From: a virus | DNA: 36,642 bases | IMG/VR virus record: IMGVR_UViG_3300011116_000965 | Coordinates: 1-36,642 of that record | Strand: one strand, 5' to 3' | In this document: piece after piece, positions 7,736-16,356 of the stretch | How the letters are laid out: every line of letters begins with the position of its first letter | Position numbering within the stretch: the stretch's first letter is position 1 | Translations under genes and position numbers: made by a program | The notes under the pieces: model-generated | Databases searched by the model: none | What the model saw: only the letters and a program-made list of their open reading frames with translations | Told to the model about the DNA's origin: nothing

Positions 7736-7947
7736 CGCCGCACGAGCTACACGACCGAGTGAGTGACGGACTGGCGCTATCAGCCGGAGCGGTATTTGCC
7801 ATGGCAGCCAGCGAGGTGGATCTGATCCTCAAGATTGTCGTGGGCTTACTGACCTGCGTTTTCCTTGGCCTCGGGATCTACATTCGAGTGACCGAAATCC
7901 GCGGGCATAACAAACCCAAAACCACGCGCCGCCGAAAAGCCGAATGA
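7732..7947 (+). CDS. Small membrane protein, possible second holin
   Basis: 71 aa. A hydrophobic region from about residue 14 to 51 could form one long or two short membrane helices (GLALSAGAVFAMAAS and LILKIVVGLLTCVFLGLGIY). It is followed by a basic tail (TTRRRKAE), giving a cytoplasmic C-terminus by the positive-inside rule. It overlaps both neighbours by four bases. Paired small membrane genes are common for holin/antiholin systems. There is no sequence hallmark beyond topology. Confidence 0.5.
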   Translation: MTPHELHDRVSDGLALSAGAVFAMAASEVDLILKIVVGLLTCVFLGLGIYIRVTEIRGHNKPKTTRRRKAE

Positions 7948-8204
7948 GAGCACAAGGTTTATTCATCGTCGGCTTCACAGTCGAGGAGGTCGTGGCTATT
8001 CAGGCCCGAGCCAAGGAGCTTGTCCTTGAGGGCAAGACGCTTATGTCGTGGGGCGAAAGCGGGTCCAGCGCCACCAAACAATTCACCATGCCGGTCGCCG
8101 ACGTGCTGGCCGAATGCGCCTACGCTCTACCCGTTCTTGACCCGGAGACCTACGCGCCGCGCCGTTCCGTGGGTGTGTCGCGAATCGTTCACGTTCCTAA
8201 ATAG
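7944..8204 (+). CDS. gpW-like head-tail joining protein (probable)
   Basis: 86 aa, placed between terminase and portal where lambda-like phages carry gpW. The helical N-terminus (TVEEVVAIQARAKELVLEG), the central short strand segment with conserved-looking S-W-G-E-S-G and T-K-Q-F, and the second helix fit the alpha-beta-beta-alpha layout of gpW. Proteins of this type close the head before tail joining. The assignment rests on size, position and secondary-structure reading. Confidence 0.5.
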   Translation: MRAQGLFIVGFTVEEVVAIQARAKELVLEGKTLMSWGESGSSATKQFTMPVADVLAECAYALPVLDPETYAPRRSVGVSRIVHVPK

Positions 8205-8270
8205 CACCAACCTCAAAAATAACGGAAACTCGCGGTGCAACAAAACGCGCTGAACAGAAAAAAATAAACG

Positions 8271-9686
8271 ATGGCCAACCCGCTCCAGAAACTACTCGCT
8301 GAGCTACTGCCCGGGCTGGCACCGGCCGCGTGGACCTCGAGCTATGATAACGCTCAGGTGAGTGTTCGTCGCGGCAGCATCCCGGGTGCGCCCATCCGCG
8401 ACACAAGGCGTGATCTGACGCCGCAGACGCGCAAGGAGTTGGTCAGGCGCGCGCGTTATCTTGCCCGCAATTCTGGATTCGTGCGCGAGTTGGTGGCTAA
8501 CATGGCAACATACGCAGTCGGCGACGGCATTCGCGCTCAAGCCCAAAGCGCCGATCCGCAGTGGAACGCTAACGCTGAGTCATACTTTCGCGAGTGGTCG
8601 ACGCGGTGCGAAGTGACTGGCCGCTTTTCGTTCGACGAGGTGCAGGGCCTAGTCTGCCGCGCGATCGACGTCGACGGAGAAATCTTCGCCCTCAAGACAC
8701 GCGACAGGTTTGGGCTGCCGTCGCTCCAGCTAATTGAGACTCACCGAGTCGGTGGAGACGAATACGCCGGTGATTTCATCGACGGTGTAAAGCTTGATAG
8801 CTACGGTGCTCCCGCCCTCTACCGAATCGTCGAGGACCAAGGTTACCGCGACATTCCGGCATCCTCGCTCCTACATATCCTCGAGCCGGAGTCCGCGTCG
8901 GCAGTGCGCGCCGCTCCCACTATCCAGCACTCAATCAACCACGTGGTCGATGAGATGGAGCTCCTCGCGCTCGAAAAGCACGCAGTGAAAGACAACGCGG
9001 ACGTCACGCGCGTGCTGAAGAGCGAATCCGGCAAGCTGGAGGAAGGCACCGACTTCGAGTTCCGCGACGGATCGGAGCCGGTCGAGTCGTCGGATCCTGC
9101 CAGCCTGCAACAGATCACGGGCGGAAAGTTGGTCGCCCTAAAAATAGGCGAGTCGCTGGAGTCGTTCCAACCATCCCGACCAAGCCCGACCTTTACTGGA
9201 TTCCTCGAGCACCTCCGCCGGGACTGCGCTCTTGGCGTCCTACCATACGAGTTTGCCGCCGATGCCTCTAAAATCGGCGGAGCAAATACACGGCTGATTA
9301 TTGCCAAGGCCGACAGACGTTTCAGCCAGCGCCAGAACACGCTCATCCAGCGGTTGATTCGGCCGACGTGGTTTTACGTCATCGGTGACGCGATCAAAAC
9401 CGGCGCCTTGCCCGCTATCGCGGACTGGTGGAAAATCTCCGCCGTGACGCCGAGGCGAGTGACTGCCGACGCAGGGCGCGAAGCCCAGCAAAACCGGGCC
9501 GACGTCGAGATGGGACTCAAAACGCTCTCGGACCACTATGAGGAGCTGGGCGCCGACTTTGGTGAGGAGGTCCGTCGGAGGGCGCGTGATATGAGGCTGG
9601 TGCTCGACGTAGCTGCCGAGTTTGGCGTGCCGCCCGCGTTGCTCTGGTCGCCAGCCGGACCGGCGACGACTCCGCCCGTCGGCTAG
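8271..9686 (+). CDS. Portal protein (lambda gpB family)
   Basis: 471 aa. The N-terminal part has the R-R-D-L-T-P-Q-T-R-K-E-L-V-R-R-A-R-Y-L-A-R-N layout typical of lambda-type portals (about 45-68), then NMATYAVGDGI. The middle has FSFDEVQGLVCRAIDVDGE (about 119-137), where 'D-G-E/D' is strongly conserved, and LIETHRVGGD. The C-terminal section (WWKISAVTPRRVTADAGREAQQNRADVEMG) is the usual end. It forms the dodecameric ring for DNA entry and tail joining. The 66-base leader has no TTGAC; AAATAAACG precedes the ATG. Confidence 0.93.
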   Translation: MANPLQKLLAELLPGLAPAAWTSSYDNAQVSVRRGSIPGAPIRDTRRDLTPQTRKELVRRARYLARNSGFVRELVANMATYAVGDGIRAQAQSADPQWNANAESYFREWSTRCEVTGRFSFDEVQGLVCRAIDVDGEIFALKTRDRFGLPSLQLIETHRVGGDEYAGDFIDGVKLDSYGAPALYRIVEDQGYRDIPASSLLHILEPESASAVRAAPTIQHSINHVVDEMELLALEKHAVKDNADVTRVLKSESGKLEEGTDFEFRDGSEPVESSDPASLQQITGGKLVALKIGESLESFQPSRPSPTFTGFLEHLRRDCALGVLPYEFAADASKIGGANTRLIIAKADRRFSQRQNTLIQRLIRPTWFYVIGDAIKTGALPAIADWWKISAVTPRRVTADAGREAQQNRADVEMGLKTLSDHYEELGADFGEEVRRRARDMRLVLDVAAEFGVPPALLWSPAGPATTPPVG

Positions 9687-9698
9687 GCCCCAAATGCG

Positions 9699-9724
9699 AA
9701 AGCCGCACCCAAAGGCGCGGCTTT
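9699..9724 (+). terminator. Weak hairpin after the portal gene
   Basis: AAAGCCGC (9699-9706) pairs with GCGGCTTT (9717-9724) across a 10-base loop. There is no clear U-run, so it may attenuate rather than end transcription. The 133-bp gap between portal and protease (9687-9819) also holds the palindrome GCGCCGGCGC near 9775 and a TTGAC (9801-9805) at 14 nt from the next ATG. I see no gene in it. Confidence 0.4.
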
Positions 9725-9819
9725 GCGTCCCGCTGTCGAAGCTCACGGGAGGGATGTGCTGGGAGCATACATTAGGCGCCGGCGCTGTCAAGCCTGTAGG
9801 TTGACGCCGCGCGCGTCAC

Positions 9820-11031
9820 ATGCTTGACCTCCTGACCAGCCACTCGACGTGGCTAATTTCGGCCGACGGGCTCGACTACCTGGCCGCCCGCGCATCGGCC
9901 TATCAACTCGGCCAGCTGCGCCAGGAAGAGCCGCCGAAAAACTCGCTGATAGATATCCGCGACGGCATCGCAGAGATCGCGATCCGCGGGACGCTGATGC
10001 GGAGGCCTGACGCTCTATCCAGCTGGCTCCTCGGAGCTACGGACACGGACGAGATCCTAGACGCCGTCGAGCAGGCAGAGATGGACGACGACGTCAGGGC
10101 TGTGCTCCTCGACATTGACTCTCCGGGCGGGTCGGTCGCTGGCATCCCGGAGATCGCCGACGCCGTCGCGGAGCTGGCCAAACACAAGAGCGTTTACGCG
10201 TGGACGGGCGGCAGGATGGCTTCGGCAGCCTATTGGATTGCATCGCAGGCTGACGCTATCTACGCATCGCCGTCTGCTCGCGTCGGATCAATCGGAGTCG
10301 TCATCCCGTTTTTGGACCGGAGCAAGGAGATGGAGAAGGCAGGGCTCCGGATGGAGGTTTTTGCGTCCGGCAAATATAAGGGCGCAGGCATCCCGGGCAC
10401 GACTCTCACGGAAGAGCAACGCGCGATGCTCCAAGGCGACGTGGAGGAATTGTTCGGCGATTTCAAGGCCGCCGTGCTTGCTCGTGGCCGGAGAATCCCA
10501 GAGGAGGCGCTGCAAGGCCAGCTATTTTCGGCCCGCAAAGCCCAACAGCTCAACCTCGCGGGTATCGCCAAAAACAAAGACTCGGTCAGGAAGCGCGTTA
10601 TGGCGTTCGCGTCGATGAATAGGTCCGTGCCGGTTGACATTAGCCGACCCACAAATCTCGCGACTATGACTCTCGAAGAACAACTCGCCGAAGCTACCGC
10701 TCGTCTGGCCGCCATCGAGGCGAACCAAGAAACGGTCGTTACTTTCCAGGCCGCCCTTGAGACCGAGCGGGCCGCATATCAATCCCAGCTCGCAGGCATC
10801 CTCGATCAGGTGACCGCGCTCGAGCAAACCGCCGCGACTCTCGCCGAGCGCAACGCTGCCCTCGAGGCTCAAGCTGCTGACATTGAGACGCGGATCGCTC
10901 TTCGCTCAGCTCAGATCGCCGCCGAATCGGGCTCAATTCTTCCGGTCGCCGTCACCGCAGCCGGTGACGAACAACCTCAGAAGCCCCTGACGGCTGCCGA
11001 AGTCTGGAACCGCCAATTCACCCAACGCTAA
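9820..11031 (+). CDS. S49-type prohead protease with C-terminal scaffold region
   Basis: 403 aa. Residues about 45-265 form an SppA/S49 serine peptidase. The ClpP-like fold starts with DIDSPGGSVAG (98-108), the nucleophile Ser is S135 in GGRMASAAYW, and the basic residue is K185 or K187 in FASGKYKGAG. Residues about 285-380 are Ala/Glu/Gln-rich and predicted coiled coil, like the scaffold section of lambda gpC. It cuts scaffold and prohead proteins during head maturation. The start has the TTGAC-N14-ATG signature. It is placed between portal and capsid as expected. Confidence 0.88.
   Translation: MLDLLTSHSTWLISADGLDYLAARASAYQLGQLRQEEPPKNSLIDIRDGIAEIAIRGTLMRRPDALSSWLLGATDTDEILDAVEQAEMDDDVRAVLLDIDSPGGSVAGIPEIADAVAELAKHKSVYAWTGGRMASAAYWIASQADAIYASPSARVGSIGVVIPFLDRSKEMEKAGLRMEVFASGKYKGAGIPGTTLTEEQRAMLQGDVEELFGDFKAAVLARGRRIPEEALQGQLFSARKAQQLNLAGIAKNKDSVRKRVMAFASMNRSVPVDISRPTNLATMTLEEQLAEATARLAAIEANQETVVTFQAALETERAAYQSQLAGILDQVTALEQTAATLAERNAALEAQAADIETRIALRSAQIAAESGSILPVAVTAAGDEQPQKPLTAAEVWNRQFTQR
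10666..11031 (+). CDS. Possible nested scaffold protein (internal start)
   Basis: An in-frame ATG at Met283 of the protease gene would give a 121-residue product made almost only of the coiled-coil scaffold region (starting MTLEEQLAEATARL). Lambda and many relatives make their scaffold (Nu3) from such an internal start within the protease gene. There is no strong ribosome site before this ATG, so this is by analogy. Confidence 0.35.
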   Translation: MTLEEQLAEATARLAAIEANQETVVTFQAALETERAAYQSQLAGILDQVTALEQTAATLAERNAALEAQAADIETRIALRSAQIAAESGSILPVAVTAAGDEQPQKPLTAAEVWNRQFTQR

Positions 11032-11051
11032 CAATCTCACCACACTGACAT

Positions 11052-11951
11052 ATGTCCGTTCCCACCCTGCTTGATCTCGCCCGCGTCGACGCGGGCATCG
11101 CCTATCCCATCATCGAGGATAGTCTGAAATCCGCACCGGAACTGTCCGTCTTCCCGGCGGCCACCATCTCCGGCTCTACCATGGAGCTCACCGTGCGCAC
11201 CGGCCTTCCCAGCGTCGCCTTCCGCGACGCCAACGAAGGTGTGGCTCGTAGCAAGTCGAGCTACGACACCAAGGTCTTTCAAACGCACATCCTCGATCAC
11301 CAGATCGCCGTGGACAAGCAAGTCTTGACCGGCAGCAAAGATCCCGGCCGGTGGCTCCAAAATCACGCGACCGGCGCGATGGAGGCCGCGATGCGTTACA
11401 TCGGCAGCCAAATCTACTACGGCACCGGCAACGACGCCAAAGGCTTCCCCGGCCTGCTCGCTCAGTATTCGGCCGACGCCGACCACGAGGTGAACGCCTC
11501 CGGCTCGAGCAACAAGTCGTCCGTGTGGATGGTCCGTCTCGGAGTCGAGACGATCGAGCTGCTTTTTGGCAACGACCAGACGCTCCGCCTCAACGACACC
11601 TGGGAAACCGAAACCGTCTACGACGCCAACAGCCAGCCTTACCAAGCGTGGACCAACTGGCTGACCGGCCGGGTCGGTCTCCGCCTCGCAAACCGCCACG
11701 CCGCGGTGCGGATCAAAAACCTCGCCGCGAGCACGCAGATCCTGACCGACGCGCTACTCTACAAAGCCTACTCTCAGTTCACGGAGTTTGGTTTTGAGCC
11801 GACCCACATTTTTATGAACGGGCGTTCGCTGGAACAACTCCGCAGCGGCCGGACCGCGACCAACCCGACCGGTGCCCCGGCGCCACTCCCGACCAACTGG
11901 GAAGGCATCCCGATCATCCGGACCGCATCCATCACGAACTCCGAAGCCTAA
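11052..11951 (+). CDS. Major capsid protein
   Basis: 299 aa. The pattern matches a capsid family I recognise from phages of proteobacteria and planctomycetes: TLLDLARVDAG at the start, TGLPSVAFRDANEGVA (about 51-66), QIYYGTGNDAKGFPGL (about 120-135), ETVYDANSQPY, and a C-terminal IFMNGRSLEQLRSGRTATN then WEGIPI. The fold is presumed HK97-like. It sits between protease and cement protein. The leader has no TTGAC motif; the nearest match is CTGAC directly before the ATG. Confidence 0.9.
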   Translation: MSVPTLLDLARVDAGIAYPIIEDSLKSAPELSVFPAATISGSTMELTVRTGLPSVAFRDANEGVARSKSSYDTKVFQTHILDHQIAVDKQVLTGSKDPGRWLQNHATGAMEAAMRYIGSQIYYGTGNDAKGFPGLLAQYSADADHEVNASGSSNKSSVWMVRLGVETIELLFGNDQTLRLNDTWETETVYDANSQPYQAWTNWLTGRVGLRLANRHAAVRIKNLAASTQILTDALLYKAYSQFTEFGFEPTHIFMNGRSLEQLRSGRTATNPTGAPAPLPTNWEGIPIIRTASITNSEA

Positions 11952-11961
11952 CACCAATACC

Positions 11962-12354
11962 ATGAGCCAGACTCTTAACGACGCCCAACTCACAAAGACG
12001 ACCGCCCTCCCGGCGGCCAGCGCGACGGCTAACGGAGCGAGCATCGACCTCGGCACCACCAGCCTCGAGACCAACCTGTTCGACGTAGCGCTTAGCGTGC
12101 CCGCCACGCCCAGCCTGGTCGACACCAAACTCATCACCTTCACGCTCCAGGACTCGGCCGACAATAGCTCGTTCGCTCCGATCACCGGCCTGTCCACTCT
12201 CGTGGTGACCGGCACGGCATCCGGCGGACCGGCTACCGAGCGTATCGTGCGGCTCCCGCCCACGACTCGCCGGTATATCCGCGCCTCGGCCGCGGTCGAG
12301 TCTGGCGGCGGAAACAATACCGCCGTCAGCTTCACTCTGGCGCTCAATTTCTAA
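11962..12354 (+). CDS. Capsid cement (Bbp16-like) protein
   Basis: 130 aa, beta-rich. The order TALPAASATANGASIDLG, ALSVPATPSLVDTKLITFTLQDSADNSSF, then RRYIRASAAVESGGGNNTA matches the Bbp16-type cement protein family that decorates and stiffens the capsid. The ATG at 11962 is 10 bases after the capsid stop; the frame is open upstream but only as a shadow of the capsid gene. A strong terminator follows, closing the head operon. Confidence 0.75.
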   Translation: MSQTLNDAQLTKTTALPAASATANGASIDLGTTSLETNLFDVALSVPATPSLVDTKLITFTLQDSADNSSFAPITGLSTLVVTGTASGGPATERIVRLPPTTRRYIRASAAVESGGGNNTAVSFTLALNF

Positions 12355-12369
12355 GTCTGTTTGTGTTTG

Positions 12370-12404
12370 GGCCCGGCCAGCGGAAACTGGTCGGGCCTTT
12401 TTTT
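12370..12404 (+). terminator. Strong rho-independent terminator after the head genes
   Basis: An 11-bp GC-rich stem, GGCCCGGCCAG (12370-12380) with CTGGTCGGGCC (12387-12397) including one G-T pair, a six-base loop, then seven T (12398-12404). It should end or strongly reduce transcription of the head genes before the connector and tail genes. Confidence 0.92.
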
Positions 12405-12409
12405 CTAGC

Positions 12410-12425
12410 CTTGTTGCGCAACAAG
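12410..12425. repeat. 16-bp palindrome, copy 2 (intergenic)
   Basis: CTTGTTGCGCAACAAG, identical to copies at 5331 and 33953. This copy lies between the terminator and the ATG at 12437, a good place for an operator. Confidence 0.85.
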
Positions 12426-12436
12426 CCAAGTTTTAA

Positions 12437-12745
12437 ATGAGCCGGTATACTGAAATCGAAGCCGACTTGGCCGAGGTCCTTGCCGACATTGGCTTGTCCG
12501 TCACTTGGGATGGCGACGATTACGACGCCATGGTTAGCGAGCCCAGAGTAAATTTCGATTTACAGTCCGGCGGATTTTCGGCCGACGCGGATTTTTCAGT
12601 CAAGATCCGCCGAATGGACCTGCCCGCGGAAGGCGGACCGGCGCTCAAGGATATCATCACTATCCAAGGCGCGAGCTACGTCGTCCGCGGTATCACGGAC
12701 GCTCCGTCTAGCCCTCTACTCGTCTACCACGTCGCCAGAAAATGA
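12437..12745 (+). CDS. Head-tail joining protein (gpFII-like, probable)
   Basis: 102 aa. A short helical N-terminus ([16 protein letters not shown]) is followed by beta strands, including [11 protein letters not shown] and [14 protein letters not shown], where a late 'G-x-x-Y-x-V' strand is common in head-tail connectors of the gpFII type. Position after capsid and cement and before the tail-terminator-like domain supports this. It overlaps the next gene by an ATGA junction. No unique motif, so moderate certainty. Confidence 0.5.
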   Translation: MSRYTEIEADLAEVLADIGLSVTWDGDDYDAMVSEPRVNFDLQSGGFSADADFSVKIRRMDLPAEGGPALKDIITIQGASYVVRGITDAPSSPLLVYHVARK

Positions 12746-15294
12746 ACGCCTCCGTCGAACTTGGTTTTAGGAATTGGCTCGACGACTTGGTCGAGACGCC
12801 AGTATTTACGGGCTCAAACGACGGCGAGGTCCCGGCCGACGCGCTCGCTATTATTATCAGCTGTCCGATGCTCGAGACGGTCGTGCTCCCGCTATACCGA
12901 GCAACGGTCGAGGTCGTGGTGCAGGGTCCGGCGAGCCACGAGCCGATCCAGGATTACCGAGACGTAGCGGCCGAGGTGCTCGACTACCTCCGCGCCCAGA
13001 GCCTTGGCGCACTGGCCGATGACCTACTGGCCGCGTCTGACTATTATTTCGGCGGCTTGTGGGTCGCGCAAAGTCAGGAGTCGGTCGAAGACGAGTATTG
13101 GCGTCATACTATAGAGCTACGGGTCGGCCTCAAGCGCGAACAGGACGGCACGCTCTGGCGTAACGGGCTGAGCGCCTACGAGATCGCCGTCGTGAATGGC
13201 TTCGACGGCACCGAGGAAGAGTGGCTTGAGTCGCTGGCTGGGCCGCCGGGCGCACCCGGCAGCGCCGGCGCACCCGGAGCACCCGGAGCACCCGGAGCGC
13301 CCGGAGCGCCGGGCGAGACGATTACTGCAATCACCGACAACGGCAACGGCACCCTGACCGTCACGACAAGCGCGACGAGTTACGGACCGTTCCCGTTGCT
13401 GAACGGTCCCGCCGGACCACAGGGCGACCCCGGGCCGCCGGGCGACGACGCTCTATGGAATTTCACAGGAGCCTACAACCCGGGGGCGGGTTATGCTGTC
13501 GGAGATGTCGCCACTTACGACGGCCAGACATGGTATAGGCTTGATTCGCACGGTGGCAACGTAGGGGATACTCCGGCGGAAGGACAATTCTGGACGTTAC
13601 TGTCGGCCAAAGGCGCTCTCGGCGAATCCGCCTACGATATTGCGGTCGCGAACGGGTTTCTGGGCACCGAGGCGGCGTGGTTGGCATCATTGGTTGGCGC
13701 TGCCGGAAGTCAAGGTCCGGCAGGCCCAGCAGGTCCCGCCGGAGAGGCTGGCCCGCCCGGCGCCGCAGGCGCGCAAGGTCCCGCCGGAGCTACAGGCCCG
13801 GCGGGTCCGGCCGGTCCAAAGGGCGACACGGGCGACACCGGCCCAGCTGGCGCAACGGGAGCTACAGGCCCGGCAGGTCCGGCAGGCCCCGCTGGACCGA
13901 CAGGCTTGACCGGAGCTACAGGCCCCGCAGGTCCAAACTCGGTCTCAACCTCGACCGGATCGACGATCACGGGGCTGATCAAGGGCGCGAGCGGAAACCT
14001 AGCTGCCGCCGTGGCCGGAACTGACTACGCTGCCGCCTCGCACAAGCACTTCCTGAGCGACAGTATGCCAGATTTGTGGGCGAATGGTGCTAATTTGGCA
14101 TACCGCTATGCTCAGCAGGATTGGTATTTGCAGGCTGGCACGCAGACCATCCGTGTTTACAAAGATGGCTCGAACTGGAAACTCAACTTTGTAAATGATG
14201 ATCCAGAAGATACACAAAACGTCACGATCACTGGCGGAACTGGTATTTATCCGTGGACGTCGCCCCAAAATTTCCGCGACGCAGGATGGACAGTAAGACC
14301 CGTGTTATTCGAGCTGCTGATTGACCAACTTGGCCCCCCAACAGACAACACAGACCTCAACGCCACTACATCGGCGCACGGGCTGCTTCCCAAACTTGGC
14401 GGCGGCACAACCAATTTCCTGCGAGCCGACGGAACATGGGCCGTCCCTCCCGGCGCACCGGCGCCGGTGAACATCGGCCTTTACACCGCCAACGACACCT
14501 GGACGAATCCCTCACCGAGCGTCCCAAAGCGGGTGTTTGTCCGGTTGGTCGGAGGCGGCGGAGGCGGGGGGAGCGGGCGTAAGGGCCCGGCTGGCGGTTT
14601 CCGGTGTGGTGGCGGAGGCGGTGCGGGTGGGTGCGTTGTTGAGTTTTGGAGCCTGACCACCGACTTGGGCTCGACGGTCTCGGTGACTATCGGGGCGGGC
14701 GGAACCGGCGGTGCGGCGGTCGCGACTAATAGCACCAACGGTGCCGCTGGCACGGCTGGAGGAGCCACTACATTCGGCGGCGGCACAGCTTCAGGAGGCC
14801 CGGGAGGTGGAGCCGGGACAGCTAGTAGCGGCACTGCCGGGTTCGGCGTTACTGGGGGCAATTTATTTGACGATGGCGTGTCCACCGGTAGTCATGGCGG
14901 GGCGGCAAGCACGTCGGGAGGCGTTGGGGCCAATGGCACTGGGACGGCGGGATCACTGCCGAGCGGGGGCGGCGCTGGCGGGGGCATCACTAGCACAAAT
15001 ACTAACTCCGCCGGAGGCTCGGGAGGTGCCGTAGGGTCTGCTGCCATTGGGTTGATTGCTGGCGGATCTGCTGGAGCAGCGGCGGGGAACGGAGGCGCAG
15101 GGAATGCTGGGCGCGGGGTAGGCACTGGTGGCGGCGGAGGTGGCGGTGGTGGGACCGGGAACGTAGGAGGAGGTAACGGAGGCGGATTCGGAGCCGGAGG
15201 TGGCGGCGGTGGCGGCATCCTGAATGACACCGCAGCCACTAACGCGGGCGGGAACGGTTCGCCCGGGTATGCACTCATCGTCACCTATCTATGA
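12742..15294 (+). CDS. Tail-terminator-like domain fused to collagen-like, Gly-rich tail fibre
   Basis: 850 aa, multi-domain. Residues 1-135 look like a gpU-type tail terminator (segments [36 protein letters not shown]). About 146-166 is a [20 protein letters not shown] motif, repeated at about 297-316; this unit often precedes collagen repeats in phage fibres. Collagen-like G-x-y tracts lie at about 166-191 and 322-400. About 237-290 resembles a CBM5/12-type sugar-binding module ([20 protein letters not shown]). A lower-GC insert codes about 434-533. Residues about 602-843 are a Gly-rich adhesin like those at T-even-type fibre tips, which form receptor-binding loops. Fusion of a tail completion domain to a fibre is unusual. 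Confidence 0.7.
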   Translation: MNASVELGFRNWLDDLVETPVFTGSNDGEVPADALAIIISCPMLETVVLPLYRATVEVVVQGPASHEPIQDYRDVAAEVLDYLRAQSLGALADDLLAASDYYFGGLWVAQSQESVEDEYWRHTIELRVGLKREQDGTLWRNGLSAYEIAVVNGFDGTEEEWLESLAGPPGAPGSAGAPGAPGAPGAPGAPGETITAITDNGNGTLTVTTSATSYGPFPLLNGPAGPQGDPGPPGDDALWNFTGAYNPGAGYAVGDVATYDGQTWYRLDSHGGNVGDTPAEGQFWTLLSAKGALGESAYDIAVANGFLGTEAAWLASLVGAAGSQGPAGPAGPAGEAGPPGAAGAQGPAGATGPAGPAGPKGDTGDTGPAGATGATGPAGPAGPAGPTGLTGATGPAGPNSVSTSTGSTITGLIKGASGNLAAAVAGTDYAAASHKHFLSDSMPDLWANGANLAYRYAQQDWYLQAGTQTIRVYKDGSNWKLNFVNDDPEDTQNVTITGGTGIYPWTSPQNFRDAGWTVRPVLFELLIDQLGPPTDNTDLNATTSAHGLLPKLGGGTTNFLRADGTWAVPPGAPAPVNIGLYTANDTWTNPSPSVPKRVFVRLVGGGGGGGSGRKGPAGGFRCGGGGGAGGCVVEFWSLTTDLGSTVSVTIGAGGTGGAAVATNSTNGAAGTAGGATTFGGGTASGGPGGGAGTASSGTAGFGVTGGNLFDDGVSTGSHGGAASTSGGVGANGTGTAGSLPSGGGAGGGITSTNTNSAGGSGGAVGSAAIGLIAGGSAGAAAGNGGAGNAGRGVGTGGGGGGGGGTGNVGGGNGGGFGAGGGGGGGILNDTAATNAGGNGSPGYALIVTYL
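13237..13940 (+). repeat. Collagen-type G-x-y coding repeats (two blocks)
   Basis: Blocks at about 13237-13315 and 13705-13940 repeat 9-base units such as GGAGCACCC and GCAGGTCCG, coding for G-A-P and G-P-A triplets. Such repeats vary in number by slippage, so the fibre shaft length probably differs among relatives. Confidence 0.8.
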
Positions 15295-15680
15295 GACTAG
15301 CACATATTGAAAACGGAGAGGTCGTGAACGTATCGTTGGCGCCGGACGACTACGTCTTGCCCGACGACGGTAGCCAGATGCTGGAGGCTGATGCGTTGGC
15401 TGCCGGTTTGTTGCGTCGCGTGCGCCCCGGCGAAGCTCGCGAGCAAGCACGGCAGGCGCTTCGCGACCAGTGGGCCAGTCTCCCGGCCTGGATCCGTGGA
15501 CCGTATCATGCCGCGTTTGTGTCCGTCGCGCAACTGCTCGACTCGAGCGAGGACGATGCCGCCGAGGCGCTTATCCGCCTCGCCCCGCCTATGCCCGGCT
15601 TCTCCCTTGACCAGCTAGGCGAATTTGCCGAACTGCGCGAGCAGTTGGCCGATGCGATCGCTGACCTGCCCGCAATTTGA
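15291..15680 (+). CDS. Small fibre-associated protein, possible fibre assembly chaperone
   Basis: 129 aa. The first 40 residues ([20 protein letters not shown], then YVLPDDGSQ) resemble the N-terminal beta segment of small proteins encoded after phage tail fibres. The rest is helical and acidic ([17 protein letters not shown]). It overlaps the fibre gene by ATGA. No catalytic motif. A chaperone or cap role is inferred from position. Confidence 0.4.
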   Translation: MRLAHIENGEVVNVSLAPDDYVLPDDGSQMLEADALAAGLLRRVRPGEAREQARQALRDQWASLPAWIRGPYHAAFVSVAQLLDSSEDDAAEALIRLAPPMPGFSLDQLGEFAELREQLADAIADLPAI

Positions 15681-15695
15681 CACCTCCCTAAAAGC

Positions 15696-16016
15696 ATGGC
15701 CGCCCACCTCGGAGTAACCACCAATTTTGGACTGACAAAACCGGCAGGCTCGTATGTTAGCGAGTCATCGCGTGAGGAGAGCATCGACGTTGCCACGGTC
15801 CGCAACGAGTCCGGCGTGACTGTCGTGGCGGTCCCCAAGCCTCTCATCACGCGGACCGTCAACATCAAGGGTAAGGGCGACGCGGACCTTGCCGGAGTTT
15901 CCGCCGGAGCATTTACCGCTGGGACTCTCCGTATCACCGAAGCCAAGCAGTCCGAGAGCAACGACGACTTCCCTGACTTCGAGATCACGGGAGTTGCCTA
16001 CCTCGACATCGACTAA
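15696..16016 (+). CDS. Tail tube-like protein A
   Basis: 106 aa, beta-rich. It is paralogous to the next gene: both have an E-S-x-x-E segment near 23-27, a V-x-G-K/R-G-D strand near 60, and end with S-E-x-N-D-D-F followed by a (D/N)-F/S-x-(I/L)-(T/S)-G-x-x-Y strand. Small beta proteins before the chaperone/tape measure genes are usually tail tube subunits. It has the TTGAC-N14-ATG signature; the TGA inside TTGAC is the stop of the previous gene. Function is inferred from place and fold reading. Confidence 0.5.
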   Translation: MAAHLGVTTNFGLTKPAGSYVSESSREESIDVATVRNESGVTVVAVPKPLITRTVNIKGKGDADLAGVSAGAFTAGTLRITEAKQSESNDDFPDFEITGVAYLDID

Positions 16017-16026
16017 CCATACGACC

Positions 16027-16356
16027 ATGCCAGTAAATCTCAACGCCATCGGTATCCAGTCCATCGAGCTAACCCTCGCCGAGTCGGTCGAGCGGACGGC
16101 CAAGATTGAAACGGCCGCGGTCAACAACTACCTCGGCGGCTTCGGTCACGCAGCGACGTATGATCCGACGACGGATTTCTCGGTCTCTGGTCGCGGTGAT
16201 CTCCCGGCCGGTCTGGCTGTCGGAGTCTCCGGCGACGGCATTGACGGCCTTTTCGCTGGCGGGACGACGATCGTCACGAGCGTGACCGAGTCCGAGCGCA
16301 ACGACGACTTCAACTCGTGGGAGCTTAGCGGGACCAACTATCCGGGCGCCGATTGA
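16027..16356 (+). CDS. Tail tube-like protein B (paralogue)
   Basis: 109 aa. Aligns with the previous protein over nearly its full length; shared features include the G-R-G-D strand, A-G-G-T...I-V-T and SERNDDFNSWELSG near the end. The ATG at 16027 was chosen because the upstream extension is a shadow of the previous gene. Two tube-like paralogues may build a mixed tube or divide tube and adaptor roles. It overlaps the next gene at ATTGA. Confidence 0.5.
   Translation: MPVNLNAIGIQSIELTLAESVERTAKIETAAVNNYLGGFGHAATYDPTTDFSVSGRGDLPAGLAVGVSGDGIDGLFAGGTTIVTSVTESERNDDFNSWELSGTNYPGAD

Noticed and set aside
14481-15284. Leftward Pro-rich proteins opposite the Gly-rich fibre end
   Set aside because: Poly-Pro is simply the complement of poly-Gly codons; a shadow of the fibre gene.
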